DNA of 37,074 nucleotides, taken from contig JAILIV010000002.1 in NCBI GenBank assembly GCA_024695105.1, positions 1 to 37,074 of the forward strand. The letters are read 5' to 3'. Positions 1-9,543 of the stretch are shown piece by piece. A model generated the notes under the pieces. It had not been told where the DNA came from. It saw nothing but the letters and a program-made list of their open reading frames with translations, and searched no databases. The translations under genes were made by a program, and so were the position numbers. This DNA comes from Bacilli bacterium. GTDB taxonomy: Bacteria > Bacillota_I > Bacilli_A > RFN20 > CAG-826. The first letter of the stretch is position 1, and every line of letters begins with the position of its first letter.

Positions 1-1
1 A

Positions 2-1126
2 GAGACGGAATTTTTGAAGTCCATCGATCCGGACAAGGAATTCTCCTTCTCCCGGCCTACCAAGGACAATCCGGTCGTCTTCTTCGTCCAAACTGGCGGC
101 AGCGAGATCTACTTCAAGGACTGCTACGAGGATTTCCCCGATCCTTATTTCCTCCTCGTGCAGGGCAAGCGCAATAGCCTTGCCGCCGCGTTAGAGATCA
201 AGACCTTCTGCGCCCAGAAGGGGAAGCGGTGCCATTTGCTTATGGGCGAGCCCAAGCAGATTCGGGAGCAACTGCACCGGTTTCACAAGTTCTACCACAT
301 CGAGAAACGTCTCCACGCGATGAAACTCGGCGTCATCGGGGCACCAAGCGATTGGCTGATTGGCTCGGGTTATTCGCCTAAGGCGATCAAGAAACAATTC
401 GGCATCGACATGGTGCGCATCCCCATGAAGGAGTTCTTGGCCCTTGTCGACGAACGTCTTCTGGCGGATACCAAGGCCATGAAGCGCTTCTTGGCCAAAA
501 CCAGCCGGCGCGAGGATTTGCGCAAGAGTTTATACATCCACGGGGCGTTAAAACGGCTTGTCGTCCAGTATGGCCTATCCGGTTTCACATTACGGTGTTT
601 TGATCTTCTGAAGACCAAACAACAGACCAGCTGCCTCGCCTTTGGGATGCTTAACGACGAAGGGATCGTGGCCACGTGCGAAGGGGACGTGCCTTCGCTT
701 TTGACCATGGTATTGCTTCAGGAGCTCACTGGAAAGGCGACGTTCATGGCCAATCCAAGCGAGTTCGACTTTAAGAAAAAGGAAGCCATTTTCGCCCACT
801 GCACGTGCCCGTTTTCGATGCTAGATTCCTATACGCTTGCGACCCATTTCGAATCGGGTTTAGGCATTGGGATCCGTGGGCAGTTCCCCGTAGGGGAAAT
901 GACCTTGGTCAAGCTTCATCCGGACCTTAGCAAAATAAGGGCGATGAAGTGCCAGTTATTGGACAATCCATTACGCGGCGATTTGTGCCGCAGCCAGATC
1001 CACGTGAAGTTCAAAGAGGGGCTAGAGCCACTTCTAAACGAGCCTTATGGCAACCACGTGATCTTCGCTTCCGGGGATATCGCGGAAGAAGTCCAGGCCT
1101 TATTCGCCTATTTGACGGAGCGTTAA
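2..1126 (+). CDS. L-fucose isomerase-like family protein (5' end probably outside window)
   Basis: Reading frame is open to the left edge (GAG ACG GAA TTT TTG AAG). Motifs LGVIGAPSDWLI, RCFDLL, CEGDVPSLLTMVLLQELTGKATFMANPSEFD, AHCT and THFESGLGIGIRG are typical of fucose isomerase-like proteins. Confidence 0.8.
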   Translation, partial: ETEFLKSIDPDKEFSFSRPTKDNPVVFFVQTGGSEIYFKDCYEDFPDPYFLLVQGKRNSLAAALEIKTFCAQKGKRCHLLMGEPKQIREQLHRFHKFYHIEKRLHAMKLGVIGAPSDWLIGSGYSPKAIKKQFGIDMVRIPMKEFLALVDERLLADTKAMKRFLAKTSRREDLRKSLYIHGALKRLVVQYGLSGFTLRCFDLLKTKQQTSCLAFGMLNDEGIVATCEGDVPSLLTMVLLQELTGKATFMANPSEFDFKKKEAIFAHCTCPFSMLDSYTLATHFESGLGIGIRGQFPVGEMTLVKLHPDLSKIRAMKCQLLDNPLRGDLCRSQIHVKFKEGLEPLLNEPYGNHVIFASGDIAEEVQALFAYLTER

Positions 1127-1142
1127 GGGCGGAAGCGCCAAA

Positions 1143-1182
1143 GCGAAACGGGGGTTCATCCCCCTTTTTCTTCCGTTTTCGC
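1143..1182 (+). terminator. Rho-independent terminator with nested stems
   Basis: Inner stem GGGGG-TTCAT-CCCCC followed by TTTTT; outer arms GCGAAACGG / CCGTTTTCGC. Confidence 0.75.
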
Positions 1183-1200
1183 CTACCTACGGCCCAATAA

Positions 1201-1229
1201 TTGCAAAAACAAACGTTCTCCTTCATAAT
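1201..1229 (+). promoter_or_regulatory. Sigma70-like promoter for asp23
   Basis: TTGCAA (1201-1206), 17-nt spacer, CATAAT (1224-1229). Confidence 0.6.
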
Positions 1230-1284
1230 GTTGCCACCTGTGGAGACTATGTCTCCCGCCTGTTCCCCTCGTTTTCAAAAATCC

Positions 1285-1644
1285 ATGAGCATTGACAAAA
1301 AGACCCCGTATGGGGGCATTGATATTTCCTTGGAGGCCATCGCCTCCGTCGCCGGCGGTGCCGCCAGCGAATGCTATGGCGTGATCGGCTTGGTCCCCAG
1401 AGGTTCCATCACCGACGCCGCCAAAGAGGTTTTGCGCATGGAGGAATACGTCAAGGGTATTTACACGCGCAAGGTCAAAAAGGGCTACGAAGTCGACATC
1501 TACCTTTGCTGCGCCTATGGGGTGAAACTCTCCGAGGTGCTCGCCGAGGTCCAAAAGAGGGTCCAGTACGAACTGGAGAAGGCTTTTGGCATCCGCTTCA
1601 AGGCGGTCAACGTCTTCGTGGTCGACATCAGAGAGGTCAATTGA
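1285..1644 (+). CDS. Asp23/Gls24 family envelope stress response protein
   Basis: GGIDISLEAIASVAGGAASECYGVIGLV...VDIYLCCAYGVKLSEVLAEVQKRVQYELEKAFGI, directly upstream of the DAK-phosphatase gene as in Firmicutes. Start uncertain: in-frame GTG 1240 and ATG 1249 also possible. Confidence 0.88.
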   Translation: MSIDKKTPYGGIDISLEAIASVAGGAASECYGVIGLVPRGSITDAAKEVLRMEEYVKGIYTRKVKKGYEVDIYLCCAYGVKLSEVLAEVQKRVQYELEKAFGIRFKAVNVFVVDIREVN

Positions 1645-1646
1645 CG

Positions 1647-3368
1647 ATGAAGACCATCGACGCGGCGACGCTGAAGGCGATGTTCCTCTCGGCCGCCAAC
1701 CACTTATACAACCATTATCCGGAAATCGACCAACTCAACGTTTTCCCCGTCCCCGACGGCGATACGGGCATGAACATGAACCTCACCGTTTCTAGCGGCG
1801 CCAGGGAAATCGCCAACCGCCCTGAGGATGACGACGCCTTTGCCTTGGCGTCGAGCTTTTCCCGCGGCTTATTGATGGGCGCACGTGGCAACTCGGGCGT
1901 CATCACGTCCCAGATCTTCCGTGGCTTTGCCAAAGGACTGGAGGGCAAGAAGGAAATCGACGCCCTTGTCCTTGCCCACGCGTTTGATTCCGCCCGGGAA
2001 GTCGCCTACAAAGCCGTCATGAAGCCGGTCGAGGGCACCATCCTCACCGTCATCCGCGAATCCAGTTCCTCGCTTTTGGAATTCGTGGAGAAAGGAACCT
2101 CCATCGAAGAGGCGATGAACCATCTCGTCGAATCCGCCAACGTGTCCTTAGAGCATACGCCTGATCTGCTTCCCGTCTTGAAGGAAGTGGGGGTCGTCGA
2201 CTCCGGCGGCGCGGGTTTAGTGAAAATCTTAGAGGGCATGAAAGAGGCCGTGTTTGGCCGTTTCATCGAACGTAAGGGCGAAGCCACCGCCACCTCCCCC
2301 GAGCCCTCTTCCCCCTATGCCGGGGCGAAGATCTCCGATGCCGAGGAAGGGTTCGGCTATTGCACGCAGTTCATTTTGCGCCTTGGCAAAGAAGGCGAGA
2401 AAAAGGCCTTCGTGGAGAAGAACTTCAAGAAGTTCCTCTTGGGACACGGCAACTCGGTCGTCATCGTCCAAGACGATGATATCGTCAAGGTCCACGTCCA
2501 TACGCTGACTCCGGGCAACATGCTCAACTACGCCCAGCAATTCGGCGAGTTCGTGATCATCACGATCGAGAACATGACCGAGGAGCACCATAACATCGAG
2601 GCGGGCAAATCCGCGACCGATTATGACTTCGGCGCCAAGCCATCCGCCCCCGAGCGCATCATCCCCGAACCCGCGCCCAATAACGAAGTTCGCATCGAGA
2701 AGGAATACGGCCTCGTGGCCGTCTCTTCTGGCGCGGGATTGGACGAACTATTCCATGAACTAGGCGTCGACGTGCTGGTCTCCGGCGGTCAGACGATGAA
2801 TCCCTCCACCGAGGACTTCGTCAATGCGATCAAGGCCACCCATGCCCGCCATGTCTACCTCCTTCCCAATAATTCCAACATCGTCATGGCGGCCTCCCAG
2901 GCCTGCGACGTCATGGAAGGCACCGGGATCAACGCCCGCGTGATCCTCTCCAAGACCATCCCTCAGGGCATGAGCAGCTGCGGCGTGTTCAACCCCGAGT
3001 CGACCCCAGACGAGAACTTCAAGTCCATGAAGGCTGCCTTAAAGACCGTGAAATCGGGTTCGGTCACCTACGCGATCAAAGACACCGAGATCGAAGGCGT
3101 CCACATCACCAAGGACTACTACATGGCCATGAAGGACAAAGCCATCGTCAGCTGCGTCAAGGACAAGATGGAAGCCCTCAACGACTTGGTGGATTCCCTC
3201 GTCAACAGCTCTTCCTGCATGCTCACCGTCTTGGTGGGCGAAGACGTCCCCGCGGAAGAGGAAGAGAAGGTGCTTGAGGCTCTTAATGAGCGTTATGGCG
3301 ACGACCTGGAGGTCGACGTCAAGCGCGGCGACCAGCCCGTATATAGTTTCCTCGTCGGAGTGGAGTGA
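1647..3368 (+). CDS. DAK2 domain/fatty acid kinase-like protein (YloV/FakA family)
   Basis: DQLNVFPVPDGDTGMNMNLTV, GARGNSGVITSQIFRGFAKG, C-terminal DegV-like half. The 1371 start in the ORF track overlaps asp23; ATG 1647 is preferred. Confidence 0.92.
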   Translation: MKTIDAATLKAMFLSAANHLYNHYPEIDQLNVFPVPDGDTGMNMNLTVSSGAREIANRPEDDDAFALASSFSRGLLMGARGNSGVITSQIFRGFAKGLEGKKEIDALVLAHAFDSAREVAYKAVMKPVEGTILTVIRESSSSLLEFVEKGTSIEEAMNHLVESANVSLEHTPDLLPVLKEVGVVDSGGAGLVKILEGMKEAVFGRFIERKGEATATSPEPSSPYAGAKISDAEEGFGYCTQFILRLGKEGEKKAFVEKNFKKFLLGHGNSVVIVQDDDIVKVHVHTLTPGNMLNYAQQFGEFVIITIENMTEEHHNIEAGKSATDYDFGAKPSAPERIIPEPAPNNEVRIEKEYGLVAVSSGAGLDELFHELGVDVLVSGGQTMNPSTEDFVNAIKATHARHVYLLPNNSNIVMAASQACDVMEGTGINARVILSKTIPQGMSSCGVFNPESTPDENFKSMKAALKTVKSGSVTYAIKDTEIEGVHITKDYYMAMKDKAIVSCVKDKMEALNDLVDSLVNSSSCMLTVLVGEDVPAEEEEKVLEALNERYGDDLEVDVKRGDQPVYSFLVGVE

Positions 3369-3384
3369 ACCCTTAACCAAAACC

Positions 3385-3416
3385 GAACGCCGCCTGAACC
3401 CAGGCGACGTTTTCGT
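3385..3416 (+). terminator. Rho-independent terminator after dak/yloV
   Basis: CGCCTG-AACC-CAGGCG stem followed by ACGTTTTCGTTT. Confidence 0.6.
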
Positions 3417-3508
3417 TTCGTGGGCGTTGCCTCCTTTGGAGTGGTATCCTTTTGGAAACGAAGGCATCGCATAGTAATGCCTATGACGTATTGAGGGGGA
3501 TGTCGCCT

Positions 3509-5443
3509 ATGAACCAATCACAGAGTCTTGATGAATTGCTTCGCCTTGGGAAAAGCAGCGACGTTTCCGCAATCGTCCAGTTAGGGGAGAAATACCGCGA
3601 TGGCGTGGATGTCCCGCAAGACCTATATGTGGCTTGGGATTGGTTCCTTAAGGCGGATCTTTTGGGCGTGGACGAGGCCAGGGACGAACTTGAGGCGATT
3701 TCCGACGCCTTCCGTACCCAAATCGAGCAAGGAAAAATCGATATCGAGGAACTAAAGAAGCGGGCTGAGGATGGAAACCCCTTGGCGGAGTGTTGCTTAG
3801 GGCACGTTTACTTTATTGGCAAACTCGTCCCCCAAGACGAGAAAGAGGCCGCGCGGTGGTATTGCCGGGCCGCTTTGAAGGGGAACGTGGACGCGATGGA
3901 CGCCTACGCCCAATGCCTCATCAAGGGCAAAGGCGTGGACGTCGATTTGCCTGGCGCCGCGTTTTGGCACAAAGAGGCGGCCAAACGGGGCGACGCGGTG
4001 GCGAAGAGCCTGCTCTGCTTCGTCTTGTCCCAAGGCACGGGTATCCCTAAAGACGCGAAACTAGCCAACGATATCGACGCCATTCCCGCCTCCCTTCCCG
4101 CGAAGGAAATCCAAACGAAGATGGAGGAGGCGATCGCGAAGCGTTCCTATACCTTTCCCCTAAGCCAAGCGGAAGGGATTTTTGACCTATACCAAAACGC
4201 GGAAAACGGGGACGAGGAGGCGATGTGTTACTTAGGCAAGGCCTTCCGTAACGGCGTGGGCGTGCCCGTGGACCTTCCCCTTTCGGCGTCTTATTTCCGC
4301 CGTGCCGCGAACCAAAACAACCTGGAGGCGATCTTCGCCTTGGGGCAATGCTACGAGAAGGGCCTTGGTTTGGACGTGGACTATGACCGCGCCTACGTAG
4401 CCTATTACCGGGCCGCCAGCCGTGGCCTTCCTAAGGCCAAGACGGCCTTAGGCAATTGCTATATGACCGGCGAAGGCGGGACCTTGGATTACAAAGAGGC
4501 GGCGAAGTGGTTGAAGCAAGCCGCGGATGAGGGTGACCCTCGTGGCCAAACCTTGTATGGCATCATGCTGGAGGCGGGACTAGACATGCCCGTGGATGAG
4601 AAAAGCGCGTTCCATTATTTCGCTTTGGCCGCCCAGCAAGGGTATCCCCGGGCCCAAAACAAGCTGGCTTTGTACCACAAGAACGGCAAGGTCGTTCCCA
4701 AAGATGAGCAGCAGGCTTTTTTGTGGATGGAACGGAGCGCCAAGCAAGGATACGCGAAAGGCCAATATAACTTTGGCCTCCTTCATTACGAAGGCGTCGG
4801 CACCCCCAAAGACATCGAGAAAACGGCCCATTGGATGAAACTGGCCGCGGAAGGGGGATATCCCCCAGCCCAAGCCTTCTATGGCTGGTGCCTAGAAGAA
4901 GGACAAGGCGTTCCCTTAGACCTAGACAAGGCAAGGGAATGGTACGAGAAAGGCGCGGAGCAACGTAACCCAGACTGCCTCAAGAACTTAGGTTATTTCT
5001 ACCTTCAAGGAAAAGGCGTGGAGGTCGATTACGTCAAAGCCGCCTCCTATTTCAAAAAGGCCGCGGACGAGTTAGACCCGGTGGCCACGTTTGAGTTAGG
5101 CGTGATGTATGAGCAGGGCCAAGGCGTGGCGAAAAGCGAGAAGAAGGCGTTCCAGTATTACTTGGAGGCGGCTAAGCTTGGTGACTCTGACGCGCAGTTT
5201 AACGTCGGGTGCTGCTATGAAGACGGCGAGGGCGTGGAACAAAACCTCGAAAAGGCCGCCCAATGGTATGAAAAAGCCGCCAACCAAGGAGACGCCGACG
5301 CCCAATATAGCATCGGCGAATGCTATGAAGAGGGCAAAGGGGTCGAGAAAGACTTCACGTTCGCGCTCTATTGGTACAAACTCGCCGCCAACCAAGGAAA
5401 CAAAGACGCGAAGAAAAAGCTGAAGAAACTTGGCATTAAGTAA
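3509..5443 (+). CDS. Sel1-like tetratricopeptide repeat protein (about 14 repeats, no signal peptide)
   Basis: Repeated ~36-aa units of type A.YxLGxxYexGxGVxxDxxKAxxWYxKAAxqG. SD-like GAGGGGG sits upstream of ATG 3509. Confidence 0.93.
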   Translation: MNQSQSLDELLRLGKSSDVSAIVQLGEKYRDGVDVPQDLYVAWDWFLKADLLGVDEARDELEAISDAFRTQIEQGKIDIEELKKRAEDGNPLAECCLGHVYFIGKLVPQDEKEAARWYCRAALKGNVDAMDAYAQCLIKGKGVDVDLPGAAFWHKEAAKRGDAVAKSLLCFVLSQGTGIPKDAKLANDIDAIPASLPAKEIQTKMEEAIAKRSYTFPLSQAEGIFDLYQNAENGDEEAMCYLGKAFRNGVGVPVDLPLSASYFRRAANQNNLEAIFALGQCYEKGLGLDVDYDRAYVAYYRAASRGLPKAKTALGNCYMTGEGGTLDYKEAAKWLKQAADEGDPRGQTLYGIMLEAGLDMPVDEKSAFHYFALAAQQGYPRAQNKLALYHKNGKVVPKDEQQAFLWMERSAKQGYAKGQYNFGLLHYEGVGTPKDIEKTAHWMKLAAEGGYPPAQAFYGWCLEEGQGVPLDLDKAREWYEKGAEQRNPDCLKNLGYFYLQGKGVEVDYVKAASYFKKAADELDPVATFELGVMYEQGQGVAKSEKKAFQYYLEAAKLGDSDAQFNVGCCYEDGEGVEQNLEKAAQWYEKAANQGDADAQYSIGECYEEGKGVEKDFTFALYWYKLAANQGNKDAKKKLKKLGIK

Positions 5444-5475
5444 CTGGGAAGTCAGTGCGCGTTACCTTCGGTATA

Positions 5476-7464
5476 ATGGGTGACGTGGTTTTGGGCGCCT
5501 CCAAAAAAGAGAACGAATCGCTCCTAAAGATGGGCATCGTCAACGACGAGGACTTGCTTCGTCATTTGCCGCGTCGTTACGAAGACTTTTCCCTTACTCC
5601 AAAGGAGAAGATGTATTCGTTCGCCTCAGGCCAAAAGGCGGTGTTTTATGGGACATTGACCCAAAACATCAAGGTCAGCCGTTTCGCCAAGGCCAGCAAA
5701 GCCAGCTTCTATTTCCGGACGCATTATGGGATCGACGTGTTCTTCGTCGCCTGGAACCGCATGTACTTGCCTAAGGTCATTCAGCAAGGCGAGTTTTATA
5801 CCCTGCAGGGGAGCTACGACGAAAAGAACCATTGTTTCAATCTCCTGTCCGTGAAAAAGGGGAGGGTCGTGGATACGTTGATCCCCGTCTATTCTCTTCC
5901 CGATGAGTTTCCCGAGCATCGGTTTATCCGTCTCGTGGATCTGGCGTTGCAAAGGAAAGTGGGGGAGATATTGCCCGTTGCGTTGTTGGATAAGCATAAT
6001 CTCCCGTCCTTAAACGACGCGTTCTCGCTATGCCACCATCCGCATTCGTATGAGGAGCTCTCTTTAGGCGTCCGTTATTTCAAATACGAAGAGGCGCTTC
6101 TTTTCAGCCTCCGTAACGTCTTGATCAAAAAAGAGAACCAATCTATTTCCAAAACGTCCTCCCGCCCTTGCGACAAGGCATCGCTGGAACGTTTTATCGC
6201 CACGCTTCCTTATCCGTTAACCAAGGACCAGCGAACCGCTTTGGACGAAATCGTTTCCGATTTGGATAAGCCTCATGTCATGAATCGCCTGTTACAAGGC
6301 GACGTTGGTACAGGCAAGACCTTAGTGGCGGCCCTAGCGATGTACGCCAACTACACCCGCGTCAAACAAAGCGCGTTGATGGCCCCGACGGAAGCCTTGG
6401 CGAGGCAGCACGCGAACACCTTGCGGAAACTCTATCGTGGCAAACTGAACGTGGTGTTGCTTCTAGGGCAAACCCCCGCATCGGAACGAAGACAGATCCT
6501 TGCTTCGCTTCGTGACGGGACGATCGACGTTTTGGTAGGCACGCATGCTCTTTTCTCCCAAGACGTCCATTACGCGTCCTTGGGTTTGGTCATCATCGAC
6601 GAGCAGCATAAGTTCGGCGTGAACCAGCGTGTGGCGTTATTGGGCAAAGGGGAGGAGGCGGATTTGCTTTTAATGTCCGCCACGCCGATTCCGCGTACCT
6701 TGGCCTTAAGCCTTTACGGGGACATGGACGTCTCCACGCTTGAGGTGTTCCCTTCCGCGAAGCGAAGCGTGAAGACGATTCTGGTGCGTCCCAAGGATCC
6801 GCGCATCAAACGTTCCGTGGATTGGACCTTAAAGAATGACGGCCAGATTTACGTGGTCGCTCCCCAAATCGAAGAGGATGAGCGGCCAGGTTTCCTTTCC
6901 GTGAACAAACTTTTCGCGGGATATGAGAAGTTTTATCCGGGGCAATGTGTGTTGCTCCATGGCAAGATGAAGCCCGAGGAGAAAGACGACGCGCTCACCC
7001 AGTTCGCATCCGGGAACAAAAAGATATTGGTGGCCACCAGCGTCATTGAGGTAGGCATCGACGTGCCCAAGGCGCGCCTATTGGTGGTCTATGAATCCAG
7101 CCATTTCTCCCTCTCCTCGTTGCACCAGTTGCGTGGTCGCGTGGGGCGCGACGGGCGGGATGCCTATTGTATTCTCATCAACGCCGAAGAAGACGAGGAG
7201 ACCCTGCAAAAACTCAACGTTTTGACGCAGACCGGGGATGGATTTGAGATTTCCAAAGCCGATTTGAGCATGCGCGGATTCGGGGAACTCACCGGCGTGA
7301 AGCAAAGCGGGATGCTGGATTTGCGGTTCGCCTCCTTGGTGGACGATTATCAGATGTTCGTGGAAGCCCAAAAGGAAGCGAAGGCGATCGCGGAGAACCC
7401 ACTAGACAAAGGCAATGCCTATTTGCTTTCCCTCGCCAAGAAAGCCACCGTCATCCGCGGATAG
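5476..7464 (+). CDS. recG: ATP-dependent DNA helicase RecG
   Basis: Helicase motifs LLQGDVGTGKTLVAALAM, APTEALARQHA, DEQHKFGV, MSATPIPRTLALSLYGDMD, ATSVIEVGIDVPKA, QLRGRVGRDG. Start uncertain: ATG 5476 overlaps a TATAAT box, GTG 5485 is an alternative. Confidence 0.96.
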   Translation: MGDVVLGASKKENESLLKMGIVNDEDLLRHLPRRYEDFSLTPKEKMYSFASGQKAVFYGTLTQNIKVSRFAKASKASFYFRTHYGIDVFFVAWNRMYLPKVIQQGEFYTLQGSYDEKNHCFNLLSVKKGRVVDTLIPVYSLPDEFPEHRFIRLVDLALQRKVGEILPVALLDKHNLPSLNDAFSLCHHPHSYEELSLGVRYFKYEEALLFSLRNVLIKKENQSISKTSSRPCDKASLERFIATLPYPLTKDQRTALDEIVSDLDKPHVMNRLLQGDVGTGKTLVAALAMYANYTRVKQSALMAPTEALARQHANTLRKLYRGKLNVVLLLGQTPASERRQILASLRDGTIDVLVGTHALFSQDVHYASLGLVIIDEQHKFGVNQRVALLGKGEEADLLLMSATPIPRTLALSLYGDMDVSTLEVFPSAKRSVKTILVRPKDPRIKRSVDWTLKNDGQIYVVAPQIEEDERPGFLSVNKLFAGYEKFYPGQCVLLHGKMKPEEKDDALTQFASGNKKILVATSVIEVGIDVPKARLLVVYESSHFSLSSLHQLRGRVGRDGRDAYCILINAEEDEETLQKLNVLTQTGDGFEISKADLSMRGFGELTGVKQSGMLDLRFASLVDDYQMFVEAQKEAKAIAENPLDKGNAYLLSLAKKATVIRG

Positions 7465-7503
7465 GGAATTGTCCTTGCCTTATGTAAATAAGGCCGTAAC
7501 GCT

Positions 7504-7511
7504 GATAAAAT
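7504..7511 (+). promoter_or_regulatory. Extended -10 element upstream of rnc
   Basis: TGATAAAAT (TG at 7503-7504, TAAAAT at 7506-7511) followed by 6 nt and ATG 7518. Confidence 0.5.
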
Positions 7512-7517
7512 ACTGGC

Positions 7518-8207
7518 ATGGCCAGCGAATACCTTGCCTTATACCGTAAGTTCAACATCCTCCCCAAGGACGAGGAGCTTTACTCCCTCGCCTTTACCCA
7601 TTCCTCCTACAATGGCATGGCGGGAACCCGTCACCAAGACTATGAGCGCTTGGAGTTTTTGGGGGACGCCGTGGTGGGGATGGTGGTTTCCGAGCTTTGC
7701 TACATCTACCATCCGGAGATGGAACAGGGGAAGCTTTCCGTTTTGAAGAGCCAATTCATCCGCACCGCCTCGGAGGCGGAGTATTGCCGGAAGCTTGGGT
7801 TAAACGAATACATTCGCGTCGGGGCGAGCTTTGCCAAGGACGCCAGCGAGAACTTATCGCTTCTAGAAGACGTGTTCGAATCCTTCATCGGGGCGCTTTA
7901 CCTCGACCAAGGATTGAGCACCTGCTACCGCATCGTGCGTTCCATCTTCGAGGATGACATCGCCAACGCGAAAGTCGACCTCACCACCAACCCGAAATCC
8001 TATTTGCAGGAATGCATGCAGGCGGACAAAAAGGAATCGGTGACCTACCGCATCCTTTCCGAGCGTGGCAGCGGGCAGGATAAGATGTTCGTCGCGGCCG
8101 TCTATTTTGAGGGCAGCGAGATTGGACGCGGCGAAGGAAAGAGCAAGAAAGCCGCCGAGACCGCGGCCGCCGCGGATGCATTGGCGAAGATGTCGCTGCC
8201 GGAGTGA
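7518..8207 (+). CDS. rnc: Ribonuclease III
   Basis: Signature YERLEFLGDAVVGMVVSE; C-terminal dsRBD GRGEGKSKKAAETAAAADAL. Confidence 0.96.
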   Translation: MASEYLALYRKFNILPKDEELYSLAFTHSSYNGMAGTRHQDYERLEFLGDAVVGMVVSELCYIYHPEMEQGKLSVLKSQFIRTASEAEYCRKLGLNEYIRVGASFAKDASENLSLLEDVFESFIGALYLDQGLSTCYRIVRSIFEDDIANAKVDLTTNPKSYLQECMQADKKESVTYRILSERGSGQDKMFVAAVYFEGSEIGRGEGKSKKAAETAAAADALAKMSLPE

Positions 8208-8213
8208 TAAACC

Positions 8214-9206
8214 ATGGGTCTATTTTCGTTTTTGAAGAACAAGTTCTCCAAGAAAGACGTCAAGGAGAAGGAAGAGACCAAGTCCTACGAGAAGGGCTTG
8301 GAGAAATCGCGGAAGGCGTTCGCGTCGAAATTGGACAGCCTTTCCAAACGTTACGCCTCGGTCAACGAGGAGTATTTCGAGGAACTCGAGGAGATCCTCA
8401 TTGAGTCGGACGTGGGCGTGGAGCTTTCCATCCGCCTCATTGAGAAACTGTTGGATCAAGCCAAGTTAGAGAAGATCACCGATCCCAAGACCATCAACGA
8501 GGCCCTTGTGGACGCGATGTTCGTCGACTATGCCACCTCAGGCGAGGCGATTGAGAACGAAATCACGTTCCAAAAGGAAGGGCCGACCGTGTTGTTGGTC
8601 TGCGGCGTCAATGGGGTGGGCAAGACCACCAGCATCGCCAAGCTTGCCTACCGTTACAAAAACAAAGGCAAGAAAGTCGCCCTTGCCGCCGGGGATACCT
8701 TCCGCGCGGGAGCGGTCGAGCAATTAAGCGTCTGGGCGAAGCGCCTAGGCGTGGACATCGTCACGGGCAAGGAAGGGGCCGACCCGGCCTCGGTGGCCTA
8801 TGACGGGGCGAAGTTCGCCAAAGAGCACGGCATTGATTTGCTGATCGTGGACACCGCCGGACGTTTGCAGACGAAGAACAACTTGATGCAGGAACTTGGC
8901 AAGATGAGCCGCGTTCTTTCCAAAGAGATCCCCGGCGCCCCCCATGAGACGTTTTTGATCATCGACGCGACCACGGGGCAAAACGGGGTCGTGCAAGCCA
9001 AGGCCTTCAAGGAAGTCACCCCCGTGTCGGGCATCGTCATCACGAAGATGGACGGCACCTCCAAAGGTGGCATCATCCTCTCCATCCGCGATGAGCTAGG
9101 CGTTCCCGTCCGCTTCATCGGATTGGGGGAGAAGATGGAAGACCTTCGCGAGTTCGATTTGGACCAATACCTCAACGGACTACTGTTAGGAGAACAGGAT
9201 GCGTGA
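8214..9206 (+). CDS. ftsY: Signal recognition particle receptor FtsY
   Basis: NG-domain motifs [52 protein letters not shown]. Confidence 0.96.
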   Translation: MGLFSFLKNKFSKKDVKEKEETKSYEKGLEKSRKAFASKLDSLSKRYASVNEEYFEELEEILIESDVGVELSIRLIEKLLDQAKLEKITDPKTINEALVDAMFVDYATSGEAIENEITFQKEGPTVLLVCGVNGVGKTTSIAKLAYRYKNKGKKVALAAGDTFRAGAVEQLSVWAKRLGVDIVTGKEGADPASVAYDGAKFAKEHGIDLLIVDTAGRLQTKNNLMQELGKMSRVLSKEIPGAPHETFLIIDATTGQNGVVQAKAFKEVTPVSGIVITKMDGTSKGGIILSIRDELGVPVRFIGLGEKMEDLREFDLDQYLNGLLLGEQDA

Positions 9207-9543
9207 GGAAGAGGTATTGTCCCGTTGGGACGAGAGCTTGGCGTTATTAGAGGCCTATGAGCCATTGCTAAGCCCGTCGCAACAAGGTGTCCTCCGCATG
9301 TATTTCCGTTACAATTTGTCGTTGGCGGAAATCGCTTCGGAGCGGGGCACGTCCCGGGAAGCGGCGTTTGACGCCGTGAAGAAGGGTTTGGCCAAGATGC
9401 GGCGCTTCGAGAAGGAGCTGCGTCTGGTGGAAAAAACCCGCGCCGCGCATCTTGCGGCGGAAACGCTACGAAACGCCACTAGCCTAGAAGAGGCGAAGAA
9501 GGCGTTGCCCGTATTAGAGGAGGCATTCGAGGATGGCATTTGA
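9199..9543 (+). CDS. ylxM: YlxM/p13-like SRP-associated DNA-binding protein
   Basis: Small HTH protein ([40 protein letters not shown]) between ftsY and ffh, overlapping both genes. Confidence 0.85.
   Translation: MREEEVLSRWDESLALLEAYEPLLSPSQQGVLRMYFRYNLSLAEIASERGTSREAAFDAVKKGLAKMRRFEKELRLVEKTRAAHLAAETLRNATSLEEAKKALPVLEEAFEDGI

Noticed and set aside
1371-1646. N-terminal extension of the DAK-domain ORF (MLWRDRLGPQRFHHRRRQRG...)
   Set aside because: It is the out-of-frame read-through of asp23; the real start is ATG 1647.
3509-5443. Sel1-repeat protein as part of a defence island
   Set aside because: Neighbours are all housekeeping genes (dak/yloV, recG); no nuclease, toxin or NTPase partner is present.
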